Shown here one piece after another: positions 35,707 through 44,089 of a stretch of 64,000 nucleotides of DNA. Source of the DNA: TWA4 sp034086685 (lineage in GTDB: Bacteria > Bacillota > Clostridia > Lachnospirales > Lachnospiraceae); contig JAXDZY010000133.1 of the NCBI GenBank assembly GCA_034086685.1, forward strand, positions 19,472 through 83,471, written 5' to 3'. Below the pieces are notes generated by a model. That model was not told the DNA's origin. It saw only the letters and a program-made list of their open reading frames with translations, and did no database searches. The translations under genes were made by a program, and so were the position numbers. Each line of letters begins with the position of its first letter. The first letter of the stretch is position 1.

Positions 35707-37080
35707 CTATTCGGATTCTTCAGCAATGCGGCGTGCCACATAAATTCCGCTGGCAGAAGCATGGGAAAGGGAATGCGTTACTCCGCTGCCATCACCGATA
35801 ATATAAAGACCTTTATATCTGCTTTCCAGATTTTCGTCAATCTCCACTTCCATATTATAGAACTTGACTTCCACACCGTAAAGCAGCGTATCATCATTGG
35901 CAGTGCCCGGTGCAATCTTATCCAGCGCATAAATCATCTCAATAATGCCGTCAAGTATGCGCTTGGGAAGCACAAGACTCAGATCTCCGGGAGTGGCAGC
36001 CAGTGTCGGCGTTACAGTACTCTCCGCAAGACGTTTTTCATTGGTTCTCCTTCCCCGTACAAGATCACCGAAACGCTGCACGATCACACCGCCTCCCAGC
36101 ATGTTGGAAAGGCGCGCAATGCTTTCACCGTATCCGTTGCTGTCCTTAAACGGCTCTGAAAAATGCTTGGCTACCAGCAGTGCAAAGTTGGTATTGTCCG
36201 TCCTTTTTTCCTTACCTTCATAGCTGTGTCCGTTTACTGTCACAATACCGTTTGTATTTTCATTAACAACGATTCCGTAAGGATTCATGCAGAAGGTACG
36301 CACATTATCCTCAAACTTTTCTGTGCGGTATACAATCTTGCTTTCATAGAGCTCGTCTGTCAGATGAGAAAAAATCACAGCCGGCAGTTCCACACGCACT
36401 CCGATATCCACACGATTGGACTTTGTAGGAATATCCAGCTCTCTGCAGATCTTTTCCATCCATTTGCTTCCGCTTCTTCCCACCGATACAATACATCTGC
36501 TGCATTCAAAATGCTTATCCCCGCAGAAGACCCGATAGCCATCTTTAAGAATTTCCATACGTTCAACAGGAGTACGGAAATAAAAATCCACCTTATCCTT
36601 CAGTTCTTCATAAATATTTTTCAGTACAATATAATTGATATCCGTGCCCAGATGACGTACCGATGCATCCAGAAGCCTCAGTCCGTTCTGCAGACAAAGC
36701 TTCTTAAACTGGGTTCCCGCGGTGGAATACAGCTTTGTATCCTGACCGCCATGGGATACATTGATCTCATCCACATATTTCATCAGCCTGATGGCTTCGG
36801 CACGTCCGATATGCTCATAAAGCGTACCTCCGAAATCATTGGTAATATTATATTTTCCATCAGAAAAAGCCCCTGCCCCGCCAAAACCACTCATAATCGC
36901 ACAGGTTTTACATTTAATACAGCTTTTTACCTTTTCTCCATCAATGGGACAATGCCTTTTCTCCAGAGAATTACCCGTATCAAAAACTGCAATATTCAGT
37001 CCCGGTTTCTTCTGTATCAGTTCATAAGCGGAAAAAATCCCTCCGGGGCCGGCCCCGATAATGATAACATCGTATTTCAT
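35707..37080 (-). CDS. FAD-dependent oxidoreductase (COG2509-like)
   Basis: Flavoprotein with an N-terminal Rossmann motif: MKYDVIIIGAGPGGIFSAYE (FAD-binding GxGxxG at about residues 9-14). A Cys cluster follows (HCPIDGEKVKSCIKCKTCA), then GGAGAFSDGKYNIT, typical of this uncharacterised family. Near the end YIIGDGSGVTHSLSHASASG closes the FAD site. The start at 37080 has AAAGGAA upstream; a longer frame adds 58 residues without homology. The physiological electron donor and substrate are unknown. Divergent from the response regulator gene. Confidence 0.8.
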   Translation of the reverse strand: MKYDVIIIGAGPGGIFSAYELIQKKPGLNIAVFDTGNSLEKRHCPIDGEKVKSCIKCKTCAIMSGFGGAGAFSDGKYNITNDFGGTLYEHIGRAEAIRLMKYVDEINVSHGGQDTKLYSTAGTQFKKLCLQNGLRLLDASVRHLGTDINYIVLKNIYEELKDKVDFYFRTPVERMEILKDGYRVFCGDKHFECSRCIVSVGRSGSKWMEKICRELDIPTKSNRVDIGVRVELPAVIFSHLTDELYESKIVYRTEKFEDNVRTFCMNPYGIVVNENTNGIVTVNGHSYEGKEKRTDNTNFALLVAKHFSEPFKDSNGYGESIARLSNMLGGGVIVQRFGDLVRGRRTNEKRLAESTVTPTLAATPGDLSLVLPKRILDGIIEMIYALDKIAPGTANDDTLLYGVEVKFYNMEVEIDENLESRYKGLYIIGDGSGVTHSLSHASASGIYVARRIAEESE

Positions 37081-37186
37081 AAAACAATTCCTTTCTTTTA
37101 CATAAAAAATATCATTTCCAAAAGCATCTGTCAACATACCGTGCCAATCCACATTTTCTGCAGATTCAGCTGCCCTGAAAAATATC

Positions 37187-37215
37187 ATGTCAGATTCCGC
37201 TTCATGTGTTATACT
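37187..37215 (+). promoter_or_regulatory. Probable promoter of the response regulator gene
   Basis: ATGTCA (37187-37192), 17 bp, TATACT (37210-37215) with an extended TG (TGT) before the -10. About 30 bp upstream of the start codon. Confidence 0.5.
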
Positions 37216-37245
37216 GAAAAAAGAATAAAATCGAGGTGTGATAAA

Positions 37246-37953
37246 GTGACACAAATGACTAAAATTCTTCTTGTTAAAGATGATAAAGATGTACGGGAGG
37301 CGTTATCGACTCTGCTTGAACATGCAGGTTACTGTGTTATTCCTGCTCAGAACGGCAAGGAAGCGCTGGAACAGCTGAACAGGGGGCCTTCTCTGATTAT
37401 TCTGGATATTATGCTGCCGGATATTTCCGGATATGAGATCAGCACAAAGATCCGCAGTGACTGCCGCTGCAACGTCCCGATCCTGTTTCTCTCCGCTCTG
37501 GATACCCTTTCAGACAAAGAACGGGGGTTTCTGGCAGGCGGCGACGATTATCTCACCAAACCCTTTGACAGCAATGAACTGCTGCTGCGCGTTGCAGCAC
37601 TGCTGCGCCGTTATCAGGTATATCTTTGTGAACCCCAACGCAATCCGGAAACCTGGCTGATTGCAGGGGATCTTAAAGTCAGTGAACAGTATAATGAGGT
37701 TTTTCGTCTGGATCAGCGTATCGAGCTGCCGGATATCGAATACCGGATGCTGAAGCTGTTTATGAAGCACCGGAGAAAGATTTTTTCCATACAGAATCTT
37801 TATGAAACCATCTGGAATGAACCTTTCTACCATTCCTGCAGCAATACCGTCATGGTCCATATCCGGAAGCTGCGTCTGAAGATTGAGGAAAATCCGGGAG
37901 ATCCACGTTATATCCGCACAGAATGGGGCCGGGGTTACTGTTTTTACGATTAG
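37246..37953 (+). CDS. Orphan OmpR-family response regulator
   Basis: Two-component response regulator. The 235-aa protein has a receiver domain at about residues 4-118: acidic pair in ILLVKDDKDV, phospho-acceptor Asp in IILDIMLPDISGYE (about residue 53), Ser in LFLSALD and Lys in YLTKPFD. The C-terminal winged helix (about 140-235) ends with NTVMVHIRKLRLKIEENPGD and YIRTEWGRGYCF. The GTG at 37246 is 7 nt after GAGGTG; the ATG at 37255 is 16 nt away, so GTG is preferred. No histidine kinase is adjacent. The Dlt-like cassette follows in the same direction. Confidence 0.88.
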   Translation: MTQMTKILLVKDDKDVREALSTLLEHAGYCVIPAQNGKEALEQLNRGPSLIILDIMLPDISGYEISTKIRSDCRCNVPILFLSALDTLSDKERGFLAGGDDYLTKPFDSNELLLRVAALLRRYQVYLCEPQRNPETWLIAGDLKVSEQYNEVFRLDQRIELPDIEYRMLKLFMKHRRKIFSIQNLYETIWNEPFYHSCSNTVMVHIRKLRLKIEENPGDPRYIRTEWGRGYCFYD

Positions 37954-37982
37954 TACACAACGTTTCAATTGTTTTACATTTT

Positions 37983-38000
37983 TTAAGAACCTCTTAAGAA
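37983..38000 (+). promoter_or_regulatory. Direct-repeat pair 1, candidate response-regulator site
   Basis: TTAAGAA at 37983-37989 and at 37994-38000, start-to-start distance 11 bp. This is the spacing typical of OmpR/PhoB-class dimers. A TATAAG/TAAGAT -10-like sequence follows at 38013-38020. Confidence 0.55.
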
Positions 38001-38040
38001 ATTTCTCCGGGATATAAGATTCTATTAATTATCTCTCAAG

Positions 38041-38058
38041 TTAAGAAACTGTTAAGAT
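38041..38058 (+). promoter_or_regulatory. Direct-repeat pair 2, candidate response-regulator site
   Basis: TTAAGAA at 38041-38047 and TTAAGAT at 38052-38058, again 11 bp apart. It ends 4 bp before the attenuator hairpin. Confidence 0.55.
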
Positions 38059-38061
38059 ATG

Positions 38062-38099
38062 CCCTTTATGCTGTTGAAAAACAGCAAAAGGGTATTTTT
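38062..38099 (+). terminator. Attenuator-like terminator in the dltA leader
   Basis: CCCTTT-A-TGCTGTT and AACAGCA-A-AAGGG pair around a GAAA tetraloop and are followed by TATTTTTG. It may end the response regulator transcript or attenuate the Dlt-like cassette, whose ATG is at 38137. Confidence 0.65.
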
Positions 38100-38136
38100 G
38101 CTGTCTGCAATCTACTTTTCAGGAGGTTTCGTTCCA

Positions 38137-39642
38137 ATGAAAAATGTACTTGAATATATGGAGACTGCCCTTTCGCGCAATCCTCAGAAAGTTCTTATTG
38201 CCGATTCTGTCAGCCGGCTGACCTGTCAGGAATTTCAGGAACAGGCACGGCAGATCGGCAGCTTTCTGATCAGAAAGCTTCATGTCTTTCAGCAGCCGGT
38301 GGCCGTCTTCCTGGATAAATCACCTGCCTGCGCAGCTGCCATGATGGGAGTGGTTTACAGCGGCAATTTCTATACCGTTCTTGATGCCTCCCAGCCTGCA
38401 GACCGTATTCAGAGGATCTTCAGCACATTGCAGCCCGCCGCAGTTCTGACCGATACCGCTCATCTGGCTGCTGCAGATGAGCTGGGAGTTCCTGTTATTC
38501 TGCTTGAGGAAGCACAAAAAGCAGCTGAAGATTCCTCTGCTCTGGCGCGGATTCGCAGAAGATCAATTGATACGGATACGCTGTATATCCTCTATACTTC
38601 GGGTTCCACAGGCACACCAAAGGGCGCTGTCATCAGCCACCGGTCCGTTATTGCCTATACAAGCTGGGTAATTCAGACATTTCACATTGACGATGCGGTT
38701 ATTTTCGGAAGTCAGACACCATTTTACTTCAGTATGTCCGTGACAGATCTTTTCAGTACTCTTTTTACCGGTGCCAGACTCCAGATCATTCCCAGGCAGT
38801 ATTTCTCATTCCCCACCATGCTGATCGATTACATGAATCAGTATCAGATCAATACCATTTACTGGGTACCCTCTGCACTGGGAATCATCACCGGCTGGGA
38901 TGCATTTGCACTCAAAATCCCTCTTTATCTTAAGCAGATCATGTTTGCAGGTGAGGTTATGCCGGTGAAATATCTGAATTACTGGAGAAAATATATTCCT
39001 GATGCCTGCTACAGCAATCTGTTCGGTCCCACGGAAACCACAGATATCTGTACCTGGTACACGATTGACCGGGAATTCGACAACGGAGAAACTCTCCCCA
39101 TCGGCCATGCCTGCGATAACTGTGATGTCTTTATCGTAACTGATGAAGGAAAGGCTGCCAGTGGTCAGGAAATCGGTGAATTGTACGTGAGGGGCAGCTT
39201 TCTATCAGATGGATATTACAACAATCCCGAAAAAACCGCTGAATTCTTTGTACAGAATCCTCTTCAGAAAGCTTTTCCCGAAACCGTTTACCGGACAGGT
39301 GACCTTGTGCGGTACAATGACCGCCAAGAACTGATCTATATCGGCCGCAGAGATCTGCAGATCAAACATATGGGATACCGCATCGAACCCGGTGAAATCG
39401 AAGCTGTCTGCAACGGTCTGGAACAGGTGGACAGCAGCGTCTGCATCTATGATGACAAAACAGACCGGATTCTCATCTTCTATCAGGGTAAAGGGAAGAC
39501 TGATGAAATCGGCAGACTCCTGCAGGAAAAGCTCCCCCCTTACATGTGCCCTCAGAAAATCGAAAAGGTACGGCAGATGCCCTGCAATGCCAACGGCAAA
39601 ACCGACCGTAAATATTTCCTTGAACTGATACAGAAGCAGTGA
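38137..39642 (+). CDS. DltA-like amino acid adenylation enzyme
   Basis: ANL-family ligase that activates an amino acid (D-alanine in classical DltA) and loads it on a carrier protein. The 501-aa protein has the P-loop LYTSGSTGTPKGAVISHRSV (about residues 148-167), the A5-type NLFGPTETTDICTWY, RTGDLVRYNDRQELIYIGRRD and the final catalytic-Lys region NANGKTDRKYF. The ATG at 38137 has AGGAGG 10 nt upstream; a longer frame would run through the attenuator. First gene of a four-gene cassette. Substrate specificity cannot be read with certainty. Confidence 0.85.
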   Translation: MKNVLEYMETALSRNPQKVLIADSVSRLTCQEFQEQARQIGSFLIRKLHVFQQPVAVFLDKSPACAAAMMGVVYSGNFYTVLDASQPADRIQRIFSTLQPAAVLTDTAHLAAADELGVPVILLEEAQKAAEDSSALARIRRRSIDTDTLYILYTSGSTGTPKGAVISHRSVIAYTSWVIQTFHIDDAVIFGSQTPFYFSMSVTDLFSTLFTGARLQIIPRQYFSFPTMLIDYMNQYQINTIYWVPSALGIITGWDAFALKIPLYLKQIMFAGEVMPVKYLNYWRKYIPDACYSNLFGPTETTDICTWYTIDREFDNGETLPIGHACDNCDVFIVTDEGKAASGQEIGELYVRGSFLSDGYYNNPEKTAEFFVQNPLQKAFPETVYRTGDLVRYNDRQELIYIGRRDLQIKHMGYRIEPGEIEAVCNGLEQVDSSVCIYDDKTDRILIFYQGKGKTDEIGRLLQEKLPPYMCPQKIEKVRQMPCNANGKTDRKYFLELIQKQ

Positions 39643-39728
39643 GGTAAAATGCCGCCACACAGGAAATACCCGAAACACAGACTAAATAAAATATAAGCAA
39701 AACAAAATACAGACAGGAGAAAACAATT

Positions 39729-39959
39729 ATGGAAACAGTTATTAATATTTTAAGCAATCTGAAACCCGGTGTTGATTTTACACAGGAGCAGGATCTGGTC
39801 AACCGCCAGATTCTCACCTCCATGGAAATTATGCTTCTGACAGGTGAACTGAACGATGCGTTCGATATTGAAATCACGCTTCCCTACATCATCCCCGAGA
39901 ATTTCAGTTCTGCCCGGGCTATTTATGATATGGTTCAGAGAATCGAGGAGGATGAATAG
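39729..39959 (+). CDS. DltC-like carrier protein
   Basis: Phosphopantetheine carrier that accepts the activated amino acid. The 76-aa acidic protein has the prosthetic-group Ser at residue 31 in the context NRQILTSMEIMLLTGEL, fitting an (D/T)S(M/L) attachment site, and a C-terminal helix ending VQRIEEDE. AGGAG lies 9 nt before the ATG. It sits between the adenylation enzyme and the MBOAT gene, whereas classical dlt operons have dltB before dltC. Confidence 0.85.
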   Translation: METVINILSNLKPGVDFTQEQDLVNRQILTSMEIMLLTGELNDAFDIEITLPYIIPENFSSARAIYDMVQRIEEDE

Positions 39960-39962
39960 TCC

Positions 39963-41555
39963 ATGCAGTATAATGACTGGTTTTTTGTAATTATTTTCCT
40001 GCCTGCGGCGGTGATGCTGTATTATCTGCTGCCGCTGCGGCTGCGCTATCTGGCCCTGCTGATTTCCAGCGCCGCTTTCTATCTGCTTTCCTGCGGCGGA
40101 CGGATCCTGATCCTGCTTGCCACCACCCTTCTGGTATACGTGACAGGTATTTGTCTGGAAAAAATCCAGCTGGAATTTCAGGAACGGAAAAAAGGGCTGC
40201 CAAAAGAGGAGCGCAAACTGTTAAAAAAGGAGACAGAGAAAAAGAAACGCCGCGTGCTTGTTTTTTCCTGTCTCCTGCTGTTTGCCATCCTCTTTTCCGT
40301 AAAATATCTGAATTTCTTCTGCCAGAATCTGAACCTTCTGCTGGACAGATTCCGGATTTCCTCTCAGATCCCCGTTTTTCACCTGATGATGCCTCTGGGT
40401 GTTTCCTTCTATACGCTTTCCGCAGCCAGCTACCTCATCGATATTTCCCGCGGAACCTGTCAGGCTCAGAGAAATTACCTGAAGCTTCTTCTTTTCCTTT
40501 TCTTTTTCCCCGTCATTGTGGAGGGGCCGATCTCCCGCTATCATCAGCTGGGAAAACAGCTGGAAGAAGGACATCCTTTCTGCTATGAAACATTCTGTGA
40601 AGGTCTGCAGCTGATCTTATGGGGGCTGCTGAAAAAAGTGCTTATTGCAGACAGGCTCAGTCTCTACGTAAAGTACGTATTTAATTCCTGGGCAGATGTT
40701 CCTTCGCCCATCATTATTCTGGGCGTATGCTGCTATACCTGTCAGATCTATATGGAATTTTCCGGATGTATGGATATGGTAACCGGCATCGCCGCACTGT
40801 TCGGCATTGAACTGGAATCAAACTTCAGGCGCCCTTTCTTTTCCAGAAGCGTCAATGAATTCTGGAGACGGTGGCATATAACGCTGGGCAGCTGGCTGAG
40901 AGATTATATTTTCTATCCGATTTCCATCAGCCGACCCTTTCAGAACCTGACAAAGAAGACCAGAGAATACATGAAACCCTACTATGCTTCCTGCCTTCCC
41001 ATGATTGCGGCGCTGTTTGCCGTATGGTTCGGCAACGGCATCTGGCATGGCGCTGAGTGGAAATATATTTTCTACGGTCTGTATTATTACACGATCGTCG
41101 TTCTGGGCATGCTGCTGGAGCCGCTGTTTGTAAAAGTCACAGGGGCACTGTCCATCAACCGGGAAAGCAGGATCTATCATGGTTTTCAGATATTCCGGAC
41201 ATTCTGCCTTGTGAATCTGGGGATGCTGATCTTCCGTGCCGACGGACTTAGAGAAGCCGGAAAAATGTTTTTTGCCATTTTCCGAAACGGCATGACCGGA
41301 AAAGAAACCCTGTCACAGGCTCTGCTCGGTCACCGGATCGGTCTTATGGAATGGTCCATGTTCCTTGCCTTTCTCCTTCTGGTCATCGTCATCGGAATTC
41401 TGCAGGAAAGAGGAATCCGTATCCGGAAAACCATCAGCAGCCGCGCTCTGCCGGTACGCTGGTGTGTCTATCTGGCAGCCATCTGTCTTCTGGCAGCAGC
41501 AGGCGCTTATGGTCCCGGATACGGAACCGTGGATTTCATCTATGCCCAATTTTGA
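39963..41555 (+). CDS. MBOAT-family O-acyltransferase (DltB/AlgI-like)
   Basis: Polytopic membrane acyltransferase that would pass the aminoacyl group from the carrier across the membrane. The 530-aa protein has about 11 hydrophobic segments. Core MBOAT blocks are PLGVSFYTLSAASYLIDISRG, FPVIVEGPISRYHQL, NEFWRRWHITLGSWLRDYIF and the catalytic His in WFGNGIWHGAEWKYIFYG. The N-terminal segment has a basic cytoplasmic loop (ERKKGLPKEERKLLKKETEK). It begins 3 bp after the carrier gene, so translation is tightly linked. Confidence 0.9.
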   Translation: MQYNDWFFVIIFLPAAVMLYYLLPLRLRYLALLISSAAFYLLSCGGRILILLATTLLVYVTGICLEKIQLEFQERKKGLPKEERKLLKKETEKKKRRVLVFSCLLLFAILFSVKYLNFFCQNLNLLLDRFRISSQIPVFHLMMPLGVSFYTLSAASYLIDISRGTCQAQRNYLKLLLFLFFFPVIVEGPISRYHQLGKQLEEGHPFCYETFCEGLQLILWGLLKKVLIADRLSLYVKYVFNSWADVPSPIIILGVCCYTCQIYMEFSGCMDMVTGIAALFGIELESNFRRPFFSRSVNEFWRRWHITLGSWLRDYIFYPISISRPFQNLTKKTREYMKPYYASCLPMIAALFAVWFGNGIWHGAEWKYIFYGLYYYTIVVLGMLLEPLFVKVTGALSINRESRIYHGFQIFRTFCLVNLGMLIFRADGLREAGKMFFAIFRNGMTGKETLSQALLGHRIGLMEWSMFLAFLLLVIVIGILQERGIRIRKTISSRALPVRWCVYLAAICLLAAAGAYGPGYGTVDFIYAQF

Positions 41556-41579
41556 TCAATCAACAGGAGCAAATACGAT

Positions 41580-42605
41580 ATGATGCAAACAAGCAATAAA
41601 AATACATTTTTCAAAAAACATAAAAAACCGGTAAAAGCACTGCTGTTCTGCCTGATTCTGGTTATACTTCTGCAATCGCTGTCCTGCCTGTCCGTAATCA
41701 CGCTCCGTAATCCGGACCCTATGGCAGACAGCAGTCCCTGGGGAATTTTCGAAGAACCGGAAAATACCGTAGATTTCGTTGCCATCGGCAACAGCAATGT
41801 CCGCAGCGGAATCATTCCCATGCAGCTCTGGAAAGATTACGGCATCACCGGCTACACCTGGGGCGAACCCGGCGTGGATCCTTTCGACGCAGAGCTGTAC
41901 CTGAAAAAAATATTCAAAAAACAGTCGCCTTCCGTAATCGTTCTGGAAGCCAGCTTCTTTTTCCGCAACACCACCCTGACAGAAAACCTGAACAGCTGCG
42001 TAAAAGCCAGTCTTGCCTCCGTCTGCCCGCTGATTTCCTATCACCGGACACTGACCAAACTGTTTCAATATCCCGTATGGGAGCTGATACAGGCATCCCA
42101 CTCCGTTACCAAGGGATATTATGTGAATTTTAATACCAAATCCAGCAAAAAGGGCAAAAGTTATATGAAAGAGAAGGATTCCTTCGATGAAGTTCTCAGC
42201 CCCATTGTGGAAAAACAGGTGCTGAAGATTGAACAGCTGTGTGAAGAAAACGGGGCGCAGCTGATCATTGCCGCACTTCCGTCAACATCAGACTGGGAAT
42301 ATCAGTACCATGAACAGACACAGGAATTCTGCAGCCGGAACGGACTGGAATTTCTGGATATGAATACCTCCGATGTTCTTAAAGATATGGGACTGAACTG
42401 GAAAAAAGATACCCGGGACGGCGGCACGCATATGAATTATTACGGAGCCGGCCTGGTCACCGGATATCTCGGTGCATATCTGGCAGAACACCATCCCATG
42501 ACCGATTTCCGCGGAAAAGACGGATATCACCAATGGGATGAGGACTGCAGGTATTTTTACAACGGTATTGCGCAGCTTGAAGCCGAACGGCAGAAGAAAA
42601 AATAG
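41580..42605 (+). CDS. DltD-like extracytoplasmic SGNH-type protein
   Basis: Membrane-anchored protein needed for final transfer in Dlt-like systems. The 341-aa protein has one N-terminal membrane helix (about residues 20-40: ALLFCLILVILLQSLSCLSV) and an extracytoplasmic SGNH-fold domain. The nucleophile would be the Ser of VAIGNSNVRSGIIP, with Asp/His of DGGTHMNYYGAGLVTGY near the C terminus. AGGAG lies 10 nt before the ATG. Last gene of the cassette; it ends 5 bp before the convergent MATE stop codon. Confidence 0.78.
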   Translation: MMQTSNKNTFFKKHKKPVKALLFCLILVILLQSLSCLSVITLRNPDPMADSSPWGIFEEPENTVDFVAIGNSNVRSGIIPMQLWKDYGITGYTWGEPGVDPFDAELYLKKIFKKQSPSVIVLEASFFFRNTTLTENLNSCVKASLASVCPLISYHRTLTKLFQYPVWELIQASHSVTKGYYVNFNTKSSKKGKSYMKEKDSFDEVLSPIVEKQVLKIEQLCEENGAQLIIAALPSTSDWEYQYHEQTQEFCSRNGLEFLDMNTSDVLKDMGLNWKKDTRDGGTHMNYYGAGLVTGYLGAYLAEHHPMTDFRGKDGYHQWDEDCRYFYNGIAQLEAERQKKK

Positions 42606-42610
42606 TCCCA

Positions 42611-43960
42611 TCATACGTCTGCTGCGGATATTTTCCCGGAAACCTTTCTGACACACCAGAAGCAGGTGGGAACAATATAGCAGCAGGCTGCAACCCATGC
42701 CGTCTGATCGGCAAAACAGATGGCCGTAAAGCCATAGGATTTTACAAATACCACACTGACAATGATTCTTGCAAACATTTCCATTACACCGGAAAATACA
42801 GCCCTTCCTGAATAGCCCAGTCCCTGTGTGCTGAGGCGGCATACATTCAGAATGGCCAGACACCAGAAGAAGAAACCAAGGCAGCGCAGATATTTTGCAG
42901 CCGCATCCAGCACTTCCGCAGCTGAACCGCTTACAAAAAGCTGCGATAAGGTTCTTCCGCCGAAAATCAGGACAAGACCTGCACAGATTCCGTAAAAGAT
43001 ACTGATGCCCAGACCTTCCCATATACCCTTCCGGATCCGGTCCGCACGGCCCGCACCCAGATTCTGTCCGCAGAAGACGGACACTGCGTTGGCAATGGCA
43101 TCAAAGGGACACATAACAAACTGCTTGATGCGCATGGCTGCCGTAAATCCGGAAACATAAACACTTCCCAGTCCGTTGTTGGCTGACTGCATCACCATAC
43201 TGCCGATGGCGGTTATGGAAAACTGAAGTCCCATGGGAAGTCCCATCACCAGCATGGTTCCTACCGCCCCTGATTTAACATGACAGTTTTTAGAAGACAG
43301 ATGGAGCAGTTCCACCCGTTTCACAATAAAAACAAGACACAGAATCCCGCTCACTGCCTGCGCCGTTATGGTCGCAGCGGCTGCACCGGCCACACCCCAT
43401 TTTAGTACCAGAATGCAGAACAGATCCAGCCCTACATTCAGGACCGTGGAAAATGCCAGAAAGAAAAAAGGCGTTCTGCTGTCCCCTACCGAACGCAGGA
43501 TACCGGACAGCAGATTATAAAGCAGCGTAAAGGGAATTCCCAGAAACAGAATCAGCAGATACTGATAGGCTCCCTCGTAAATATTGTCCGGAGTTGACAG
43601 AATCCTGAGGATCTGCGGACAGAGGATACTGCAGACGCAGGTCAGGATCACCGCCGTGATTCCCGTCAGAAACAGGGCATGAAAAATATAATTTCTCATC
43701 CCCTCATAATCACGGGCGCCAAATCGCTGCGACACCGGAATACCGAATCCGCTGCACATTCCCATACAGAATCCAAGCACAAGAAACTGCACACTGCTGG
43801 AAGCTCCCACACTGGCCAGAGCCTCCGTACCCAGCACTCTTCCCACAATTGCAGCATCAATAATATTATAGGTCTGCTGCAGAAGATTGCCGACCAATAA
43901 AGGAAGGGCAAACTGCAGCATCAGCTGAAACGGCCTGCCCTCTGTCATACTTTTTGTCAT
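42611..43960 (-). CDS. MATE family efflux transporter (second)
   Basis: Multidrug/toxin exporter with about 12 membrane helices. The 449-aa protein starts MTKSMTEGRPFQLMLQFALP and has QQTYNIIDAAIVGRVLGTEAL, the DinF-like helix 1-2 block. The start at 43960 follows GGGAGAGGAAG; a frame reaching 44083 would translate the promoter and leader palindrome. It is only distantly similar to the other MATE protein of the window. Its own promoter contains a palindrome, so regulation by a nearby repressor is likely. Confidence 0.9.
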   Translation of the reverse strand: MTKSMTEGRPFQLMLQFALPLLVGNLLQQTYNIIDAAIVGRVLGTEALASVGASSSVQFLVLGFCMGMCSGFGIPVSQRFGARDYEGMRNYIFHALFLTGITAVILTCVCSILCPQILRILSTPDNIYEGAYQYLLILFLGIPFTLLYNLLSGILRSVGDSRTPFFFLAFSTVLNVGLDLFCILVLKWGVAGAAAATITAQAVSGILCLVFIVKRVELLHLSSKNCHVKSGAVGTMLVMGLPMGLQFSITAIGSMVMQSANNGLGSVYVSGFTAAMRIKQFVMCPFDAIANAVSVFCGQNLGAGRADRIRKGIWEGLGISIFYGICAGLVLIFGGRTLSQLFVSGSAAEVLDAAAKYLRCLGFFFWCLAILNVCRLSTQGLGYSGRAVFSGVMEMFARIIVSVVFVKSYGFTAICFADQTAWVAACCYIVPTCFWCVRKVSGKISAADV

Positions 43961-43989
43961 ACGTAACTTCCTCTCCCTTTTATAACTGA

Positions 43990-44032
43990 CTGGCAGCTGT
44001 GCAGAACCTGAAATTCTGTACAGCTGCACCAG
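43990..44032 (-). promoter_or_regulatory. Large imperfect palindrome in the MATE leader
   Basis: GCAGCTGTGCAGAA and TTCTGTACAGCTGC pair over 14 positions with one G-U, flanked by CTGG/CCAG after a small bulge. No T tract follows on the minus strand, so it looks like an operator or structured leader and not a terminator. Confidence 0.5.
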
Positions 44033-44054
44033 GTCGAACAAAAACAACTCTTTA

Positions 44055-44083
44055 GTTATAATACCGGTTTCGAAAGCCGTCAA
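44055..44083 (-). promoter_or_regulatory. Promoter of the MATE gene with palindromic spacer
   Basis: On the minus strand TTGACG (44083-44078), 17 bp, TATAAC (44060-44055). The spacer holds GGCTTTCGAAACCGG, an imperfect palindrome centred on TTCGAA, a suitable place for a repressor. Confidence 0.65.
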
Positions 44084-44089
44084 TCCTTT

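Noticed and set aside
36163..37953. Long open frame upstream of the response regulator
   Set aside because: Its first 360 codons are antisense to the FAD oxidoreductase and lack any domain; the SD and homology place the real start at 37246.
37246..37953. Degenerate receiver domain
   Set aside because: VKDDKD looked odd, but the two acidic residues, phospho-Asp, Ser and Lys are all in place.
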